Origin: Aristolochia californica
Lineage: Eukaryota; Streptophyta; Magnoliopsida; Piperales; Aristolochiaceae
Assembly (NCBI GenBank): GCA_029961685.1
Contig: JARWKL010000005.1
Coordinates: forward strand, 18,752,164-18,816,163
Reading direction: 5' to 3'
Length of the DNA: 64,000 nucleotides
Under the pieces are notes generated by a model. It searched no databases. It was given only the letters and a program-made list of their open reading frames with translations, and was not told the origin of the DNA. A program made the position numbers and the translations under genes. Shown piece by piece: positions 50,801-64,000 of the stretch; the first letter of the stretch is position 1, and the number at the start of each line of letters is the position of its first letter.

Positions 50801-53800
50801 AAATGTAGAGAGAGATATTTCCAAAAACTCTTTGTAATTTTTAGGGATTGTAAAATATTTTTAGTTTTTATATATCAAGTTCTGCGATCGTCGGAAAAGG
50901 GGGTGGCGAGGGATTTTTAACTGAGTGTTGGCTCCCAATCCATAAGTCATTCCTTACAAAAATGTAGCCGTTACTGACGATAAATCACTTTACAATCATC
51001 TATGATCGTTAGGATATATTTTTTTAAATGGGAAAATAATTGCTTATTTGACTTGGGTAAATATCCCACCGCACGTTCACTTGAGAAATTAATGATATTC
51101 TCTTTAAAAGATTTGGATCCTTTGGTCATTTGCATCTTTAACATGTTTCAAGAATGCATGTCCATTTTTTAAAACATGTGTAGAAAATTCTCTTTCTTAT
51201 AAAATCTGATATACTAGGGTTGAACAAGGCGAACTTCCCAAACTTGGATAACAAAACTTTTGCGTTCATTTGTGGTGAGAGAATAAATTTTCTTTACTTA
51301 CATTTGTTTATTGCTTTAAAATCTTTCCATACATAAACTCTAAAATTTTCATTTTGTTGTGATCTATTTCCCTCTTTTCTCCCTTTTTGTGTACAAGATG
51401 AAGGGAAAATGAAATATCCAGCTGTGATTTAAGAAAAAAGTATACATCTAAAATGGAAATGCACAATGCACAAATATTGAGAGAGGTAATTCCAAAAAAT
51501 GTATGTAATTTTTAGGGATTATAAACTCCTTTAGTTTTTATTTATCAAGTTCTGCAATCGTCGAAAAAAGCGGAAGGCAAGGGATTTTTAACTGAGTGTT
51601 GACTCCTAATCCATAAGTCAGTCCTAAAAAAAATATAGCCCGTTACGCATGATAAATCACTTTACAATCATCTATGATGGTTAAGTCAACTCTTTTTAAA
51701 TGGGCAAAATAATGGCTTGTTTGACTTGGGTAAATATCCCACCGCACGTTCACTTGAGAATTTAATGTTATTCTCTTTAAAAGGTTTGGATCCATAGGTC
51801 ATTTGCATCTTTAACAGGTTTCAAGCATGCATATCAATTTTTTAAAACATGTGTAGAAAAATCTCTATCTTATAAAATTCCGAGCTATTAGGGTTGAAGT
51901 AGTGGAATTTCCGAAACTTGGATAACAAAACTTTTGTGTTCATTTGTGGTGTGTGAATAATTTTTCTTTCCTTACATTTGTTATTGCTTGAAATTCTTTC
52001 CATATATAAACTCTAAAATTTTTATTTTGTTGTGATCTATTTGCCTTTTATCTCTTTTTTTTTACGAGATGAAGGGAAAGTGAAAATTCATGCTTTGATT
52101 TAAGAAAAATGTATACAACTAAAATCGAAAAGTAAAATCCACAAATGTAGAGAGAGATAATTCCAAAAAGTTTCATACATTTTTGGGATTGTAAACTCTC
52201 TTTTGTTTTTATATAGTAGATTCTGCAATAGTCGAAAAAAGGGGGAGGGGGGGGATTTTTATCTGAGTGTTGATTCCCAATCCATAAGTCATTCCTTAAA
52301 AAAATAAAGCCCATTACGGATGATAAATCACTTAAAAATCATCTATGATCATTAGGTCAGCTTTTTGTAAATGGGAAAATAATAGTTTGTTTGACTCAGG
52401 TAAATATCCCACCGCACGTTCACTTGAGAATTTAATGTTATTCTCTTTAAATGGTTTGGATCCAACGGTCATTTGCATCTTTAACATGTTTTAAACATGC
52501 ATGTCAATTTTTTAAAACATGTGTAGAAAAATCTATTTCTTATAAATTCTGAGCTATTAAGGTTCTACTAGTGGAATTTCGCAAACTTGGATAACAAAAC
52601 TTTTGTGTCCATTTGTTTTGAGAGAATAAATTTTCTTTACTTACATTTGTTTATTGCTTTAAAATCTTTCCATACATAAACTCCAAAATTTTCATTTTGT
52701 TGTGATCTATTTCCCTTTTTTCTGGTTTTTTTGTTTACGAGATGAAGGGAAAGTGAAAACTCAAGCTTTGATTTAAGGAAAAAGTATACATCTAAAATGG
52801 AAATGCACAATGCACAAATATTGAGAGAGATAATTCCAAAAAATGTATGTAATTTTTAGGGATTGTAAACTCTTGTATTTTTTATTTATCAAGTTTTGCA
52901 ATCGTCGGGAAAAGGGGGAGGTGGAGGATTTTTAACTAAGTGTTGACTCCTAATCCATAAGTCATTCCTTAAAAAAATATAGCCCATTACACATGATAAA
53001 TCACTTTACAATCATCTATGATGGTTAGGTCATCTTTTTTGAAATGGGAAAAATAATGGCTTGTTGGACTCGGGTAAATATCCCACCGCACGTTCACATG
53101 AGAGTTTAATGTTATTCTCATTGAAAGGTTTGGATCCATAGGTCAATTTCATCTGTAACATGTTTCAAGCATGCATATCCCTTTTTTAAAACATGTGTAG
53201 AAAATTTCTTTCTTAGAAAATTCCGACCTGTTAGGGTTGAACTAGAGAATTTCCAGAACGTGGATAACTAAACTTTTGTGTTCATTTATGGTGTGTGAAT
53301 AAATTTTCTTTCTTACATTTATTTATTGCTTTGAATTTTTTCCATACATGAACTTTAAAATTTTCATTTTGTTGTGATCGATTTGCCATTTACTTCATTT
53401 TTTGTTTACACGATGAAGGGAAAGTGAGAACTCAAGTATTGATTTAAGAAAAAAGTATACATCTAAAATTGAAATTCACAATGCAGAAATGTAGAGAGAG
53501 ATAATTCCAAATTGTGTCTTTAATTTTTAGGGATTGTATGCTCTTTTTAGTTTTTATATTTCAGGTTCTGTAATCTTCGGAAAAAGGGGGACATGGGGGA
53601 TTTTTAAGTGAGTGTTGACTCCAAATCAGTAAGTCATTCCTTATTAAATATATCCCATTATGCATGATAAATCACTTTACAATCAGCTGTGATTGTTAGG
53701 TCAGCTTTTTATAAATGGGCAAATTAACGGCTTGTTTGAGTCGGGTAAATATCCCATCGCACGTTCACCTGAGAATTTAATGTAATTCTCTTTAAAACGT

Positions 53801-56800
53801 TGGGATCCATAGGTCATTTACATCTTTTACATGTTTCAAGCATGAATATCAATTTTTTAAAACATGTGTATAAATATCTCTTTCTTATAAAATTCCAAGC
53901 TATTAGGGTTACAAAAGTTTTTTGTTCATTTGTGTGTGAATAAATTTTCTTTCCTTACATTTGTTATTGCTTTAAATTATTTCCATACATAAACTCTAAA
54001 ATTTTTATTTTGTTGTTATCTATTTGCCTTTTATCTCTTTTTTTGTTTACGCGATGAAGGGAAAGTGAAAATTCATGCTTTGATTTAAGAAAAAAGTATT
54101 CATCTAAAAAGGAAAAGCACAATGCACAAATGTAGAGAGAGATAATTCCAAAAAGTGTCTATAATTTTTAGGGATTGTAAACTCTTTTTAGTTTTTATAT
54201 ATCATGTTCTACAATCGTCGGGAAAAGGGGGAGGTGGTGGATTTTTATCTAATTGTTGACTCCGAATCCATAAGTAATTCCGTACAAAAATATAGCCCGT
54301 TACACTTGATAAATCACTTTACAATCATATAAGATCGTTAGGTCAGCTTTTTGTAAATGGGCAAAATAATGGCTTGTTTGACTCAGGTAAATATCCCATC
54401 ACACGTTCACTTGAGAATTAAATGTTATTCTCTTTCAAAGGTTCGGACTCATCACTTATTTGCATCTTTAACCTGTTTCAAGCATGCATATCCATTTTTT
54501 AAAACATGTGTAGAAAAATCTCTTTCTTATAAAATTCCAAGCTATTAGGGTTGAACAAGTGGAATTTCACAAACTTGGATAAAAAACTTTTGTGTTCATT
54601 TCTGGTTGGTGAATAAATTTTATTTACTTACATTTGTTTATTGCTTTAAAATCTTTCCATACATAAACTGTAAAATTTCATTTTGTTGTGATCTATTTCC
54701 GGTTTTTCTCTCTTTTTGTTTACGAGATGGGAAGGGAAACTGAAAACTCAAGATTTGATTTAAGAAATTAGTATCCATCAAAAATGAAAATGCACAATGG
54801 ATAAATGTAGAGAGAGATAGTTCAGAAAAGTGTCTGTAAGTTTTAGGGATTGTAAACTTTTTTAGATTTTATTTATCAGGTTCTGCAATCGTTGGGAAAT
54901 GAGGGAGGCGGGTGATTTTTAACTGAGTGTTGACTCCTAATCCATAAGTCATTCCTTACTAAAATATAGCCTGTTACACATGTTAAATCACTTTACAATC
55001 ATCTATGATCGTTAGGTCAACTTCTTTTAAATGGGGAAAATAATGGCTTGTTTGAATCGGGTAAATATCCCACCGCACGTTCACTTGAGAATTTAATGTT
55101 ATTCTCTTTAAAAGGTTTGGATCCACAATTCATTTCACAAGTTTCAAGTATGCATATCTATTATTTAAAACATGTGTAGAAAAATCTCTTTCTTATAAAA
55201 GTCCGATTTATTAGGGTTGAACAAGTGAAATTTCCCAAACTTGGATAACAAAACTTTAGTGTTCATTTATGGTGCGTGAATAAATTTTCTTTACTTACAT
55301 TTTTTATTGCTTTGAATTCTTTCTATACATGAACTCTAAAATTTTCATTTTGTTGTGATCAATTTGCATTTTATCTATTTTTTGTTTACAAGATGATGGG
55401 AAAGTGAAAACACAAGTTTTGATTTAAGAAAAAAGTATACATCTAAAATGGAAAAGCACTATTCACAAATGTAGAGAGAGATAATTCCAAAAAGTGTCTG
55501 TAATTTTTAGGGATTGTAAACTCTTTTAGTTTTTATATATCAGGTTCTGCAATTGTCGGGAAAAGGGGGAGGTGGGGGATTTTCAACTGAGTGTTGACTC
55601 CCAATCCACAAGTCTTTCCTTAAAAAAATATAGTCCATTACACATAATAAATCAATTTACAACCATCTATGATTGTTAGGTCAGCTATTTGTAAATAGGC
55701 AAAATAATGGCTTGTTTGACTCGGGTAAATATCCCACCGCACCCAAACTTGAGAATTTAATGTGATTCTATTTAAATGTTTGGATCCATATGTCATTTGC
55801 ATCATTAACATGTGTTCAAGTATGCATATCCATTTTTTAAAACATGTGTCGAAAAATCTCTTTCTTATAAAATTCTGAGCTATTAGGGTTGAACTAGTGG
55901 AACTTCCCAAACTTGGATAACAAAACTTTTGTGTTCATTTGTGGCGTCTGAATAAATTTTCATTACTTACATTTGTTTATTGCTCTAAATTATTTGCATA
56001 CTTAAACTCTAAAATTTTCATTTTGTTCTGATCTATTTGCCTTTTATCACTTTTTTTTGTTTACGAGATGAAGGGAGATGAAGGGAAAGTAAAAACACAA
56101 GTTTTGATTTAAGAAAAAAGTATACATCTAAAATGAAAATGCACAATCCACAAATGTAGAGAGAGATAATTTGAAAAAGTGTCAGTAATTTTTAGGGAGT
56201 GTAAACTCTTTTTAGTTTTTATATATCATGTTCTGCAATCGTCGGGAAAAGGGGGAGGCGGGGGATTTTTAACTGAGTGTTGACTCCCCATCCATAAGTC
56301 ATTCCTTAAAAAAATATTGCCCGTTACGTATAATAAATCACTTTACAATCATCTATGATTGTTAGGTCAGCATTTTGTAAATGGGCAAAATAATGGCCTC
56401 TTGGACTCAGGTAAATATCCCACCGAACGTTCACTTGAGAATTTAATGTTATTCTCTTGAAAAGGATTGGATCCATAGGTCATTTGCATCTTTAACATGT
56501 TTCAAGCATGTATATCCATTTTTTAAAACCTGTGTAGAAAAATCTCTTGCCTATAAAATTCCAACTACTAGGTTTAACCTAGTGGATTTCCTAAACTTTG
56601 ATAACAAAACTTTTGTGTTCATTTGTTGTGTGTGAATAAATTTTGTTTACTTACATTTGTTTATTTCTTTAAAAAAATTTTATACATAAACTCTACAATT
56701 TTCATTTTGTTGTGATATATTTTCCTTTTACCTCTTTTTTGGTTTATGAGATGAACGGAAAGTGAAAACTCAAGTTTTGATTTAAGAATAAAGTATCCAG

Positions 56801-59800
56801 CTAAAATGGAAATGCATAATGCACAAATGTAGAGAGAGATAATTCCAACAAGTGTCTGTAATTTTTATGGATTGTAAACTCTTTTTAGTTTTTATATATC
56901 AGGTTCCATAATCGTTAAAAAAAGTGGGATGTGGGGGATTATTAACTGAGTGGTTACTCCCAATCCATAAGTGATTCCTTATAAAAATATAGCCCGTTAC
57001 GCCTGATAAACTACTTTAAAATCATCGATGATTGTTAGGTCAACTTTTTATAAATGGGCAAAATAATGGTTTGTTTTAGTTAGGTAAATATGCCACCGCA
57101 CGAGAACTTAATGTTATTCTCTTTAAAAGGTTTGGATCCATAGGTCATTTCATCTTTAACATGTTTTGAAGCATGCATATCCATTTTTTAAAACATGTGT
57201 AGAAAAATCTCTTTCTTATAAAATTCCGAGCTATTACAGTTGAACTAGTGGAATTTCCCAAACTAACAAAACTTTTGTGTTCATTTGTTGTGTGTGAATA
57301 AATTTTCTGTACTTACATTTGTTTATTGCTTCAAATTCTTTCCATACATAAACTCAAAAATTTTCATTTTGTCTAGATCTATTTGTCTTTTATTTCTTTT
57401 TTTTATTTACGAGATGAAGGGAAAGTGAAAACTCAAGTTTTGATTTAAGAAAAAAGCATACATCTAAAATGGAAATTCACAATGCACAAATGTAGAGAGA
57501 GGTAATTCCAAAAAGTGTCTATAATTTTTACGGATTGTCATCACTTTTTAGTTTTATAGATTCAGTTGTGCAATCGTGGGGAAAAGGGGAGGGGGGATTT
57601 TTAACTGAGTGTTGACTCCCAATCCATAAGTGATTCCTTACAAAAATATAGCCCGTTACACATGATAAATTACTTTACAATCATCTATAATTGTTAGGTC
57701 AGTTTTTTGTAAATGGCCAAAATAATGGCTTGTTTGATTCGGGTAAATATCCCACCGTATGTTCACTTGAGAATTTAACGTTATTTTATTTAAAAGGTTT
57801 GGATTCATAGGTCATTTACTTCTTTAACTTATTTCAAGCATGCATATCCATTTTTTAAAACATGTACAGAAAAATGTCATTCTTAAACAATTTCGAGCTA
57901 TTATGGTTGAACTAGTGGAATTTCCCAAACTTGGATAACAAAACTTTTGTGTTCATTTGTGTTGTGTGAATAAATTTTCTTTACTTACATTTTTTTAATG
58001 CTTTTAATTATTTCCAGATATAAACTCTTAAAATTTTCATTTTGTTGTGATCTATTTGGCTTTTAACTCTTTTTTTGTTTACGAGATGATGGGAAACTGA
58101 AAACTCAAGTTTTGATTTACAAAAATAGTATACAATTAATATTAAAATGCACATTGCAAAAATGTAGAGAAAGATAATTCCAAAAAGTGTCTGTAATTTT
58201 TTGGGATTATAAATTCTTTTTAGTTTTTATATATCATGCTCTGCAATTATTGGGAAAAGGGGGAGGCTGCGGATTTTTCACTGAGTGTTGACTCCCAATC
58301 AAGAAATGATTCCTTAAGAAAATTTAGCCCGTTACACATGATAAATCACTTTACAATAATTGATGATCATTAGGTTAACTTTCTGTAAATGGGCAAAATA
58401 ATGGCTTGTTTGACTTGGGTAAAAATCCCATTGCTCGTTCACTAGAGAATTTAATGCTATTCTCTTTAAAAGGTTAGGATCCATAGGTCATTTGCATCTT
58501 TAACATGTTTCAAGCATGCATATCCATTTTTTAAAACATGTGTAGAAAAATCTCTTTCTTCAAAAATTCCAAGCGATTAGGGTTGAACTAGTGGAATTTC
58601 CAAAACTTGGATACCAAAACTTTTTTGTTCATCTGTGGTGTGTGAATAAATTTGATTTACGTACATTTGTTCATTGCTTTAAATTCTTTCCATACTTAAA
58701 CTCTAAAATTTTAATTTTTGTGTGATCTATTTGCATTTTATCTCTTTTTTTGTGACGAGATGAAGGGAAGTGAAAATTCAAGTTTTGATTTAAGAAAATA
58801 GTATACATCTAAAATACAAATACACAATGCACAAATGTAAAGACAAATAATTCCAAAACGTTTATGTAATTTTTAGGGATTGTAAACTCTTTTTAGTTTT
58901 AATATAGAAGGTTCTGCAATCATCGGGAAAAGGGGGAGGAGGGGGATTTTTACCTGAGTGTTGACTCCCAATCCATAAGTCATTCCTTAAAAAAATATAT
59001 CTAGTTATGCATGATAAATCACTTTACAATCATCTATGATTAGGTCAGCTTTTTGTAAATGGGAAAAATAATGGCTTGTTTGACTCGGGTAAATATCCCT
59101 CTGCACGTTCACTTGAAAATTTAATGTTATTATCTTTAAAAGGTTTGCACCCATAGGTCATTTGCATCTTTAACATGTTTCAATCATGCATATCCATTTT
59201 TTAAAACAAGTGTAGAAAAATTTCTTTCTTATAAAATACCGAGCTATTAGGGTTGAACTAGTGGAATTTCCCAAACTTGAATAAAACTTGTGTTCATTTG
59301 TGGTGTGTGAAAAAAATTAGTTTTCTTACATTTGTTTATTGCTTTAAATTCTTTCCATAAATAAACTCTAAAATTTTCATTTTGTTGTTATCTATTTCCC
59401 TTTTATCTCTTTTTTTGTTTACGAGTTGAAGGGAAAGTGAAAACTCAAGTTTTGATTTAAGAAAAAAGTATTCATCTAAAATGGAAATGCACAATGCACA
59501 AATGTAGAGAGAGATAATTCCAAAAAGTGTCTGTAATTTTTAGGGATTATAAACTCTTTTTAGTTTTTATATATCAGGTTTTGCATTTGTCGGGAAAAGG
59601 GGGATATGGGGGAATTTTAACTGGGTGTTGACTACTAATCCATAAGTCATTCCTTACAAAAAATATAACCAGTTACGCATGATAAATCACTTTACAATCA
59701 TCAATGATCGTTAGCTCAACTTTCTGTAAATGGGCAAAATAATGGCTTGTTTGACTCGAGGAAATATCTCACCGCACGTTCACTTGGGAATTTAGTGTTA

Positions 59801-62800
59801 TTCTCTTTAAAAGGTTTGGATCCATAGGTCATTTGCATCTTTGACATATTACAAGCATGAATATTCATTTTTTAAAACATGTGTAGATCTTATAAAATTC
59901 CGAGCTATTAAGGTGTAACTAGTGGAATTTCCAAAACTTGGATAACAAAACTTTTGTGCTCATTTGTGGCGTGTGAATAAATTTTATTTACTTGCATTTG
60001 ATTATTTCTTTAAATTCTTACCATACATGAACTCTAAAATTTTCATTTTGTTGTGATTTATTTGCCTTTTGTCTCTTTTTTTGATTTACGAGATGAAGGG
60101 AAAGTGAAAACTCGAGCTTCGATCTAAGAAAAAAGTACACATCTAAAATGGAAATGCACAATGCAAAAATGTAGAGAGAGATAAATCCAAAAAGTGTCTG
60201 TAATTTTTAGGAATTCTAAACTCTTTTTAGTTTTTATATATCAAGTTCTGCAATCGTCGGGAAAAGAGGCAGGCGGGGGAGATGTAACTGAGTGTTGACA
60301 CCCAATCCATAAGTCATTCCTCAAAAAAATATAGCCCGTTACTCATGATAAATCACTTTGCAATCATCTATGATCGTCAGGTTTGCTTTTTGTAAATGGG
60401 AAAAATATTGGCTTCTTTGACTCGCGTAAATATCCCACCATACGTTCACTTTAGAATTTAATGTTATTCTCTTTAAAAATTTTAGATCTTTAGGTCAGTC
60501 GCATCTTTAACATGTTTCAAGCATGCATATCCATTTTTTAAAACTTGTGTAAAAAAATATCTTTCTTATAAAATTCTGAGATATTAGGGTTGAACTAGTG
60601 AAATTTCGAAAACATGCATAACAAAAATTTTGTGTTCATTTGTGGCATGTGAACAAATTTTCTTGACTTACATTTGTTTATTGCTTTAAATTATTTCCAT
60701 ACATAAACTCTAAAATTTTTATTTTGTTGTGGCTATTTGCCTTTTATCTTCTTTTTTGTTTAAGAGATGTAGGGAAAGTGAAAACTCAAGTTTTGATTTA
60801 AGAAAAATGTATACATCTAAAATTGAAATGCACAAAGCACAAATGTAGAGAGAGATAATTCCAAAAAGTGTCTATAGTTTTTAGGGATTGTAAACTGTTT
60901 TTAGTTTTTATATTTCCAGTTCAGAAATCATCGAGAAAAGGGGGAGGCAGGGGATTTTTAACTGAGTGTTGACTCCCAATCCATAAGTCATTTCTTAAAA
61001 AAATATATCCCATTACGCCTGATAAATCACTTTGCAATCACCTATGATCGTTAGGTCAACTTTTTGTAAATGGGAAAAAGTTTGGCTTGTTTGACTCGGG
61101 TAAATATCCCTCCGTACGTTCACTTGAGAATTTAATCTTAGTCTCTTTAATAGGTTTGGATCCATAGGTCATTCGCATATTTAACATGTTTCAAGCATGC
61201 ATATCCATTTTTTAAAACATGTGTAGAAAAACATCTTTCTTATAAAATTCTGAGCTATTTGGGTTAAACTAGTGGAATTTCCAAAACATGGATAACAAAA
61301 ATTTTGTGTTCATTTGTGGTGTGTGAATAAATTTTCTTGACTTACATTTGTTTATTGCTTTGAATTATTTCCATACATAAACTCTAAAATATTCATTTTG
61401 TTGTGGCTATTTGCCTTTTATCTTCTTTTTTGTTTAAGAGATGCAGGGAAAGTGAAAACTCAAGTTTTGATTTAAGAAAAATGTATACATCTATAATGGA
61501 AATGCACAAAGCACAAATGTAGAGAGAGATAATTCCAAAAAGTGTTTTTAATTTTTAGGGATTGTAAACTCTTTCTAGTTTTTATATATCAGGTTCTGCA
61601 ATTGTCGGGAAAAGGGGGAGGTGGGGGGAATTTGAACTGAGCTTTGACTCCCAATCCATAAGTTATTCCTTACAAAAATATAGCCCATTATGCATGATAA
61701 ATAACTTTACAAACATTTATGATCGTCAGGTCAGCTTTTGGTAAATGGGCAAAATAATGGTTGTTTGCTTCCGGTAAATATCCCTCTGCACGTTCGCTTG
61801 ACAATTTAATGTTATTCTCTTTAAAAGGTTTGGATCCATTGGTCATTTGCATCTTTAAAATGTTTCAAGCATGCATATCCATTTTTTAAAACATGTGTAG
61901 AAAAATCTCTTTCTTATAAAATTCCGAGCTATAAGGGTTGAACTAGTGGAATTTCCCAAACTTGGATAACAAAACTTTTGTGCTCATTTGTGGTGTGTGA
62001 ATAAATTTTCTTTACTTACATTTGTTTATTCCTTTAAATTCTTTCAATACACAAATTCTAAAATTTTCATTTTATTGTGATCTATTTGCCTTTTATCTTT
62101 TTTATTGTTTACAAGATGCAGGGAAAGTGAAAACTCAAGCTTTGATTCAAGAAAAAAGTATACATCTAAAATGGAAATGCACAATGCACAAATGTAGAGA
62201 GAGATAATTCCAAAAAGTGTCTGTAATTTTTAGGGATTATAAACTCTATTTAGTTTTTATATCTCAGGTTCTGCAATCGTAGGAAAAACGGGGAGGCGAG
62301 GGATTTTTAACTGAGTGTTGACTCCCAATCTATAAGTCATTCATAAAAAAAATGTAGCCTATTACGCATGATAAATCACTTTACCATCATCTATGATCGT
62401 TAGGTTAGTTTTTTGAAAATGGGCAAAATAAGGGCTTGTTCGACTCAAGTAAATATCTCACCACATGTTCACTTGAGAATTTAATGTTATTCTATTTAAA
62501 AATTTTGGATCCATAGGTCATTTGCATCTTTAACATGTTTAAAGCATGCATATCCATTTTTTAAAACATGTGTAGGAAAATCTCTTTCTTATAAAATTCC
62601 GAGCTATAAGGGTTCAACTAGTAAAACTTCCATAACTTGGATAAAAAAGCTTTTGTGTTCATTTTTTGTGGGTGGATAAATTTTATTTACTTACATTTGT
62701 TTATTGCTTTAAATTCTTTCCATACATAAACTCTATAGTTTTCATTTTGTTGTGATCTATTTGGCTGTTATCTCTTTTTTGTTTACAAGATGAAGGGAAA

Positions 62801-64000
62801 GTGAAAACACAAGTTTTGATTTAAGAAAAAAGTACATCTAAAATGGAAATGCACAATGCACAAATGTAGAGAGAGAAAATTCCAAAAACTTTTGTTAATT
62901 ATTAGGGATTGTAAACTTTTTTTAGTTTTTATATATCATGTTCTGCAATTGTCATGAAAAGGGGGAGGCGGGGGATTTTTAACTGAGTGTTGACTCCCAA
63001 TCCACAAGTCATTCCTTACAAAAATATATCCCGGTACGCATGATAAATCACTTTACAATCATCTATGATCGTTAGGTCAACTTTTTGTAAAAGGGCAAAA
63101 TAATGGCATGTTTGACTTGTGTAATTATCCCACCACACGTTCACTTGAGAATTTAATGTTATTCTCCTTAAAAGTTTTGGATCCTTAGGTCATTTACATT
63201 TTTAACATGTTTCAAGCATCCATATCCATTTTTTAAAACATGTGTAGAAAAATCTCTTTCTTATAAAATTCCGAGCTATTAGCGTTGAACTAGTGTAATT
63301 TCCCAAACTTGGATAACAAACCTTTTCTGTTCATTTGTGGTGTGTAAATAAATTTTCTTTTCATACATTTGTATATTCCTTTAAATTCATATCCTACTTA
63401 AACTCTAAAAGCTTCATTTTGTTGTGATCTTTTTGCCATTTATCACTTTTTTTGTTTTTACGAGATGAAGAGAAAATGAAAACTCAAGTTTATGTTTAAG
63501 AAAAAAAGTATACATCTAAAAATGGAAATGCACAATGCAAAAATGAAGAGAGAGATAATTCTAGAAAGTGTCTGTAATTTTTTGGGATTCTAAACTCTTT
63601 TGTATTTTACATATCAGGTTCTGCAATCGTCGAGAAAAGAGGGAAGCGGGGGATTTTTAATTGAGTGTTGACTCCCAATCTATAAGTCATTCCTTACAAA
63701 AATAAGGCCAGTTATGCATGATAAATCACTTTTCAATCATCTATGACCGTTAGGTCAACTTTTTGAAAATAGGCAAAATAATGGCTTGTTTGACTCGTGT
63801 AAATATCCCATTGCACGTACACTTGAGAATTTAATTTTATTCTCTATAAAAGGTTAGGATCCATTGGTCATTTGCATCTTTAACATGTTTCAAGCATGCA
63901 TATCCATTTATTAAAACATGTGTAGAAAAATCTCTTTCTTATAAAATTCCGAGCTATTAAGGTTGTACTAGTGGAATTTCCAAAATTTGGATAACAAAAC

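Larger units (their letters stand above)
43060..55640 (+). repeat. Trimeric higher-order repeat domain (~1.98 kb, types A-C-B)
   Basis: Monomer types recur every third unit. Type A has the shortened TTGTTATTGC with AAAAGCACAATG and similar, at about 43733, 45755, 48015, 51965 and 53945. Type C has GCTTTAAAATCTTTCC with TATTTCCC and CTCCTAATCC, at about 44400, 46670, 48665, 51285, 52630 and 54620. Type B has GCTTTGAATTC with CATGAACTC, at about 43070, 47345, 49345, 53310 and 55290. The order A-C-B is clean at 48.0-50.0, 52.0-53.6 and 53.9-55.6 kb, with periods of 1980-1990 bp. Other monomers and one fusion interrupt it between 44.5 and 47 kb and at 50-51.9 kb. Confidence 0.8.
29334..64000. repeat. 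Tandem satellite array, right block
   Basis: About 52 landmark-bearing monomers in the same orientation as the left block, continuing to the window edge. Spacing is mostly 660-690 bp, with exceptions where monomers are deleted or fused. It resumes at monomer coordinate ~2, whereas the left block stopped at coordinate ~128. A simple insertion would have kept the phase. No gene, RNA gene or further mobile element was found in this 34.7 kb. Confidence 0.97.

Noticed and set aside
1..64000. CRISPR array, tRNA or rRNA genes, bacterial-type operon
   Set aside because: The periodicity is that of a long plant satellite, with no short direct repeats and unique spacers. No tRNA or rRNA sequence was recognised apart from the primer-binding site complementary to tRNA-Asp.

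Overview
This window looks like plant heterochromatin. About 85% of it is one AT-rich tandem satellite with a monomer of about 674 bp. All monomers run head to tail in the same orientation, and about 85 copies are visible. The array is broken once, at about 20.26-29.33 kb, by a decayed LTR retrotransposon of the Ty3/gypsy superfamily, Athila lineage. The plant assignment rests on three things: the primer-binding site (complement of the 3' end of plant tRNA-Asp), the Athila-type gag/pol motifs, and the long satellite. Species cannot be told from the sequence. A pericentromeric or other heterochromatic position is inference.

Layout: 1-20260 is satellite. Its left part contains a higher-order duplication with a period of about 3.96 kb. 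20261-29333 is the retroelement. It has a 5' LTR (about 1.31 kb), a tRNA-Asp primer-binding site, a gag remnant, pol in the order protease, reverse transcriptase, RNase H, integrase, a long non-coding 3' region with an extreme G tract, a polypurine tract, and only the first ~327 bp of the 3' LTR. 29334-64000 is satellite again. Part of it (about 43-56 kb) is organised as a trimeric higher-order repeat of about 1.98 kb, and many monomers carry private internal deletions.

No host protein-coding gene, tRNA, rRNA, CRISPR array or operon was found. The short open frames scattered through the satellite are by-products of the repeat. The retroelement is dead: at least seven frame changes and ten in-frame stops interrupt gag-pol. 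A catalytic Asp of reverse transcriptase is replaced by Glu, a conserved RNase H Asp is replaced by Asn, and the 3' LTR is mostly deleted. Most of the stops fit C-to-T decay of CGA, CAG or CAA codons, as expected in methylated, silenced DNA.

I see no sign of a new multi-gene system. The points of real interest are the structure and turnover of the satellite (nested higher-order repeats, inherited deletion junctions, a periodic G-rich box) and the asymmetric deletion that removed the 3' end of the retroelement together with adjacent satellite.
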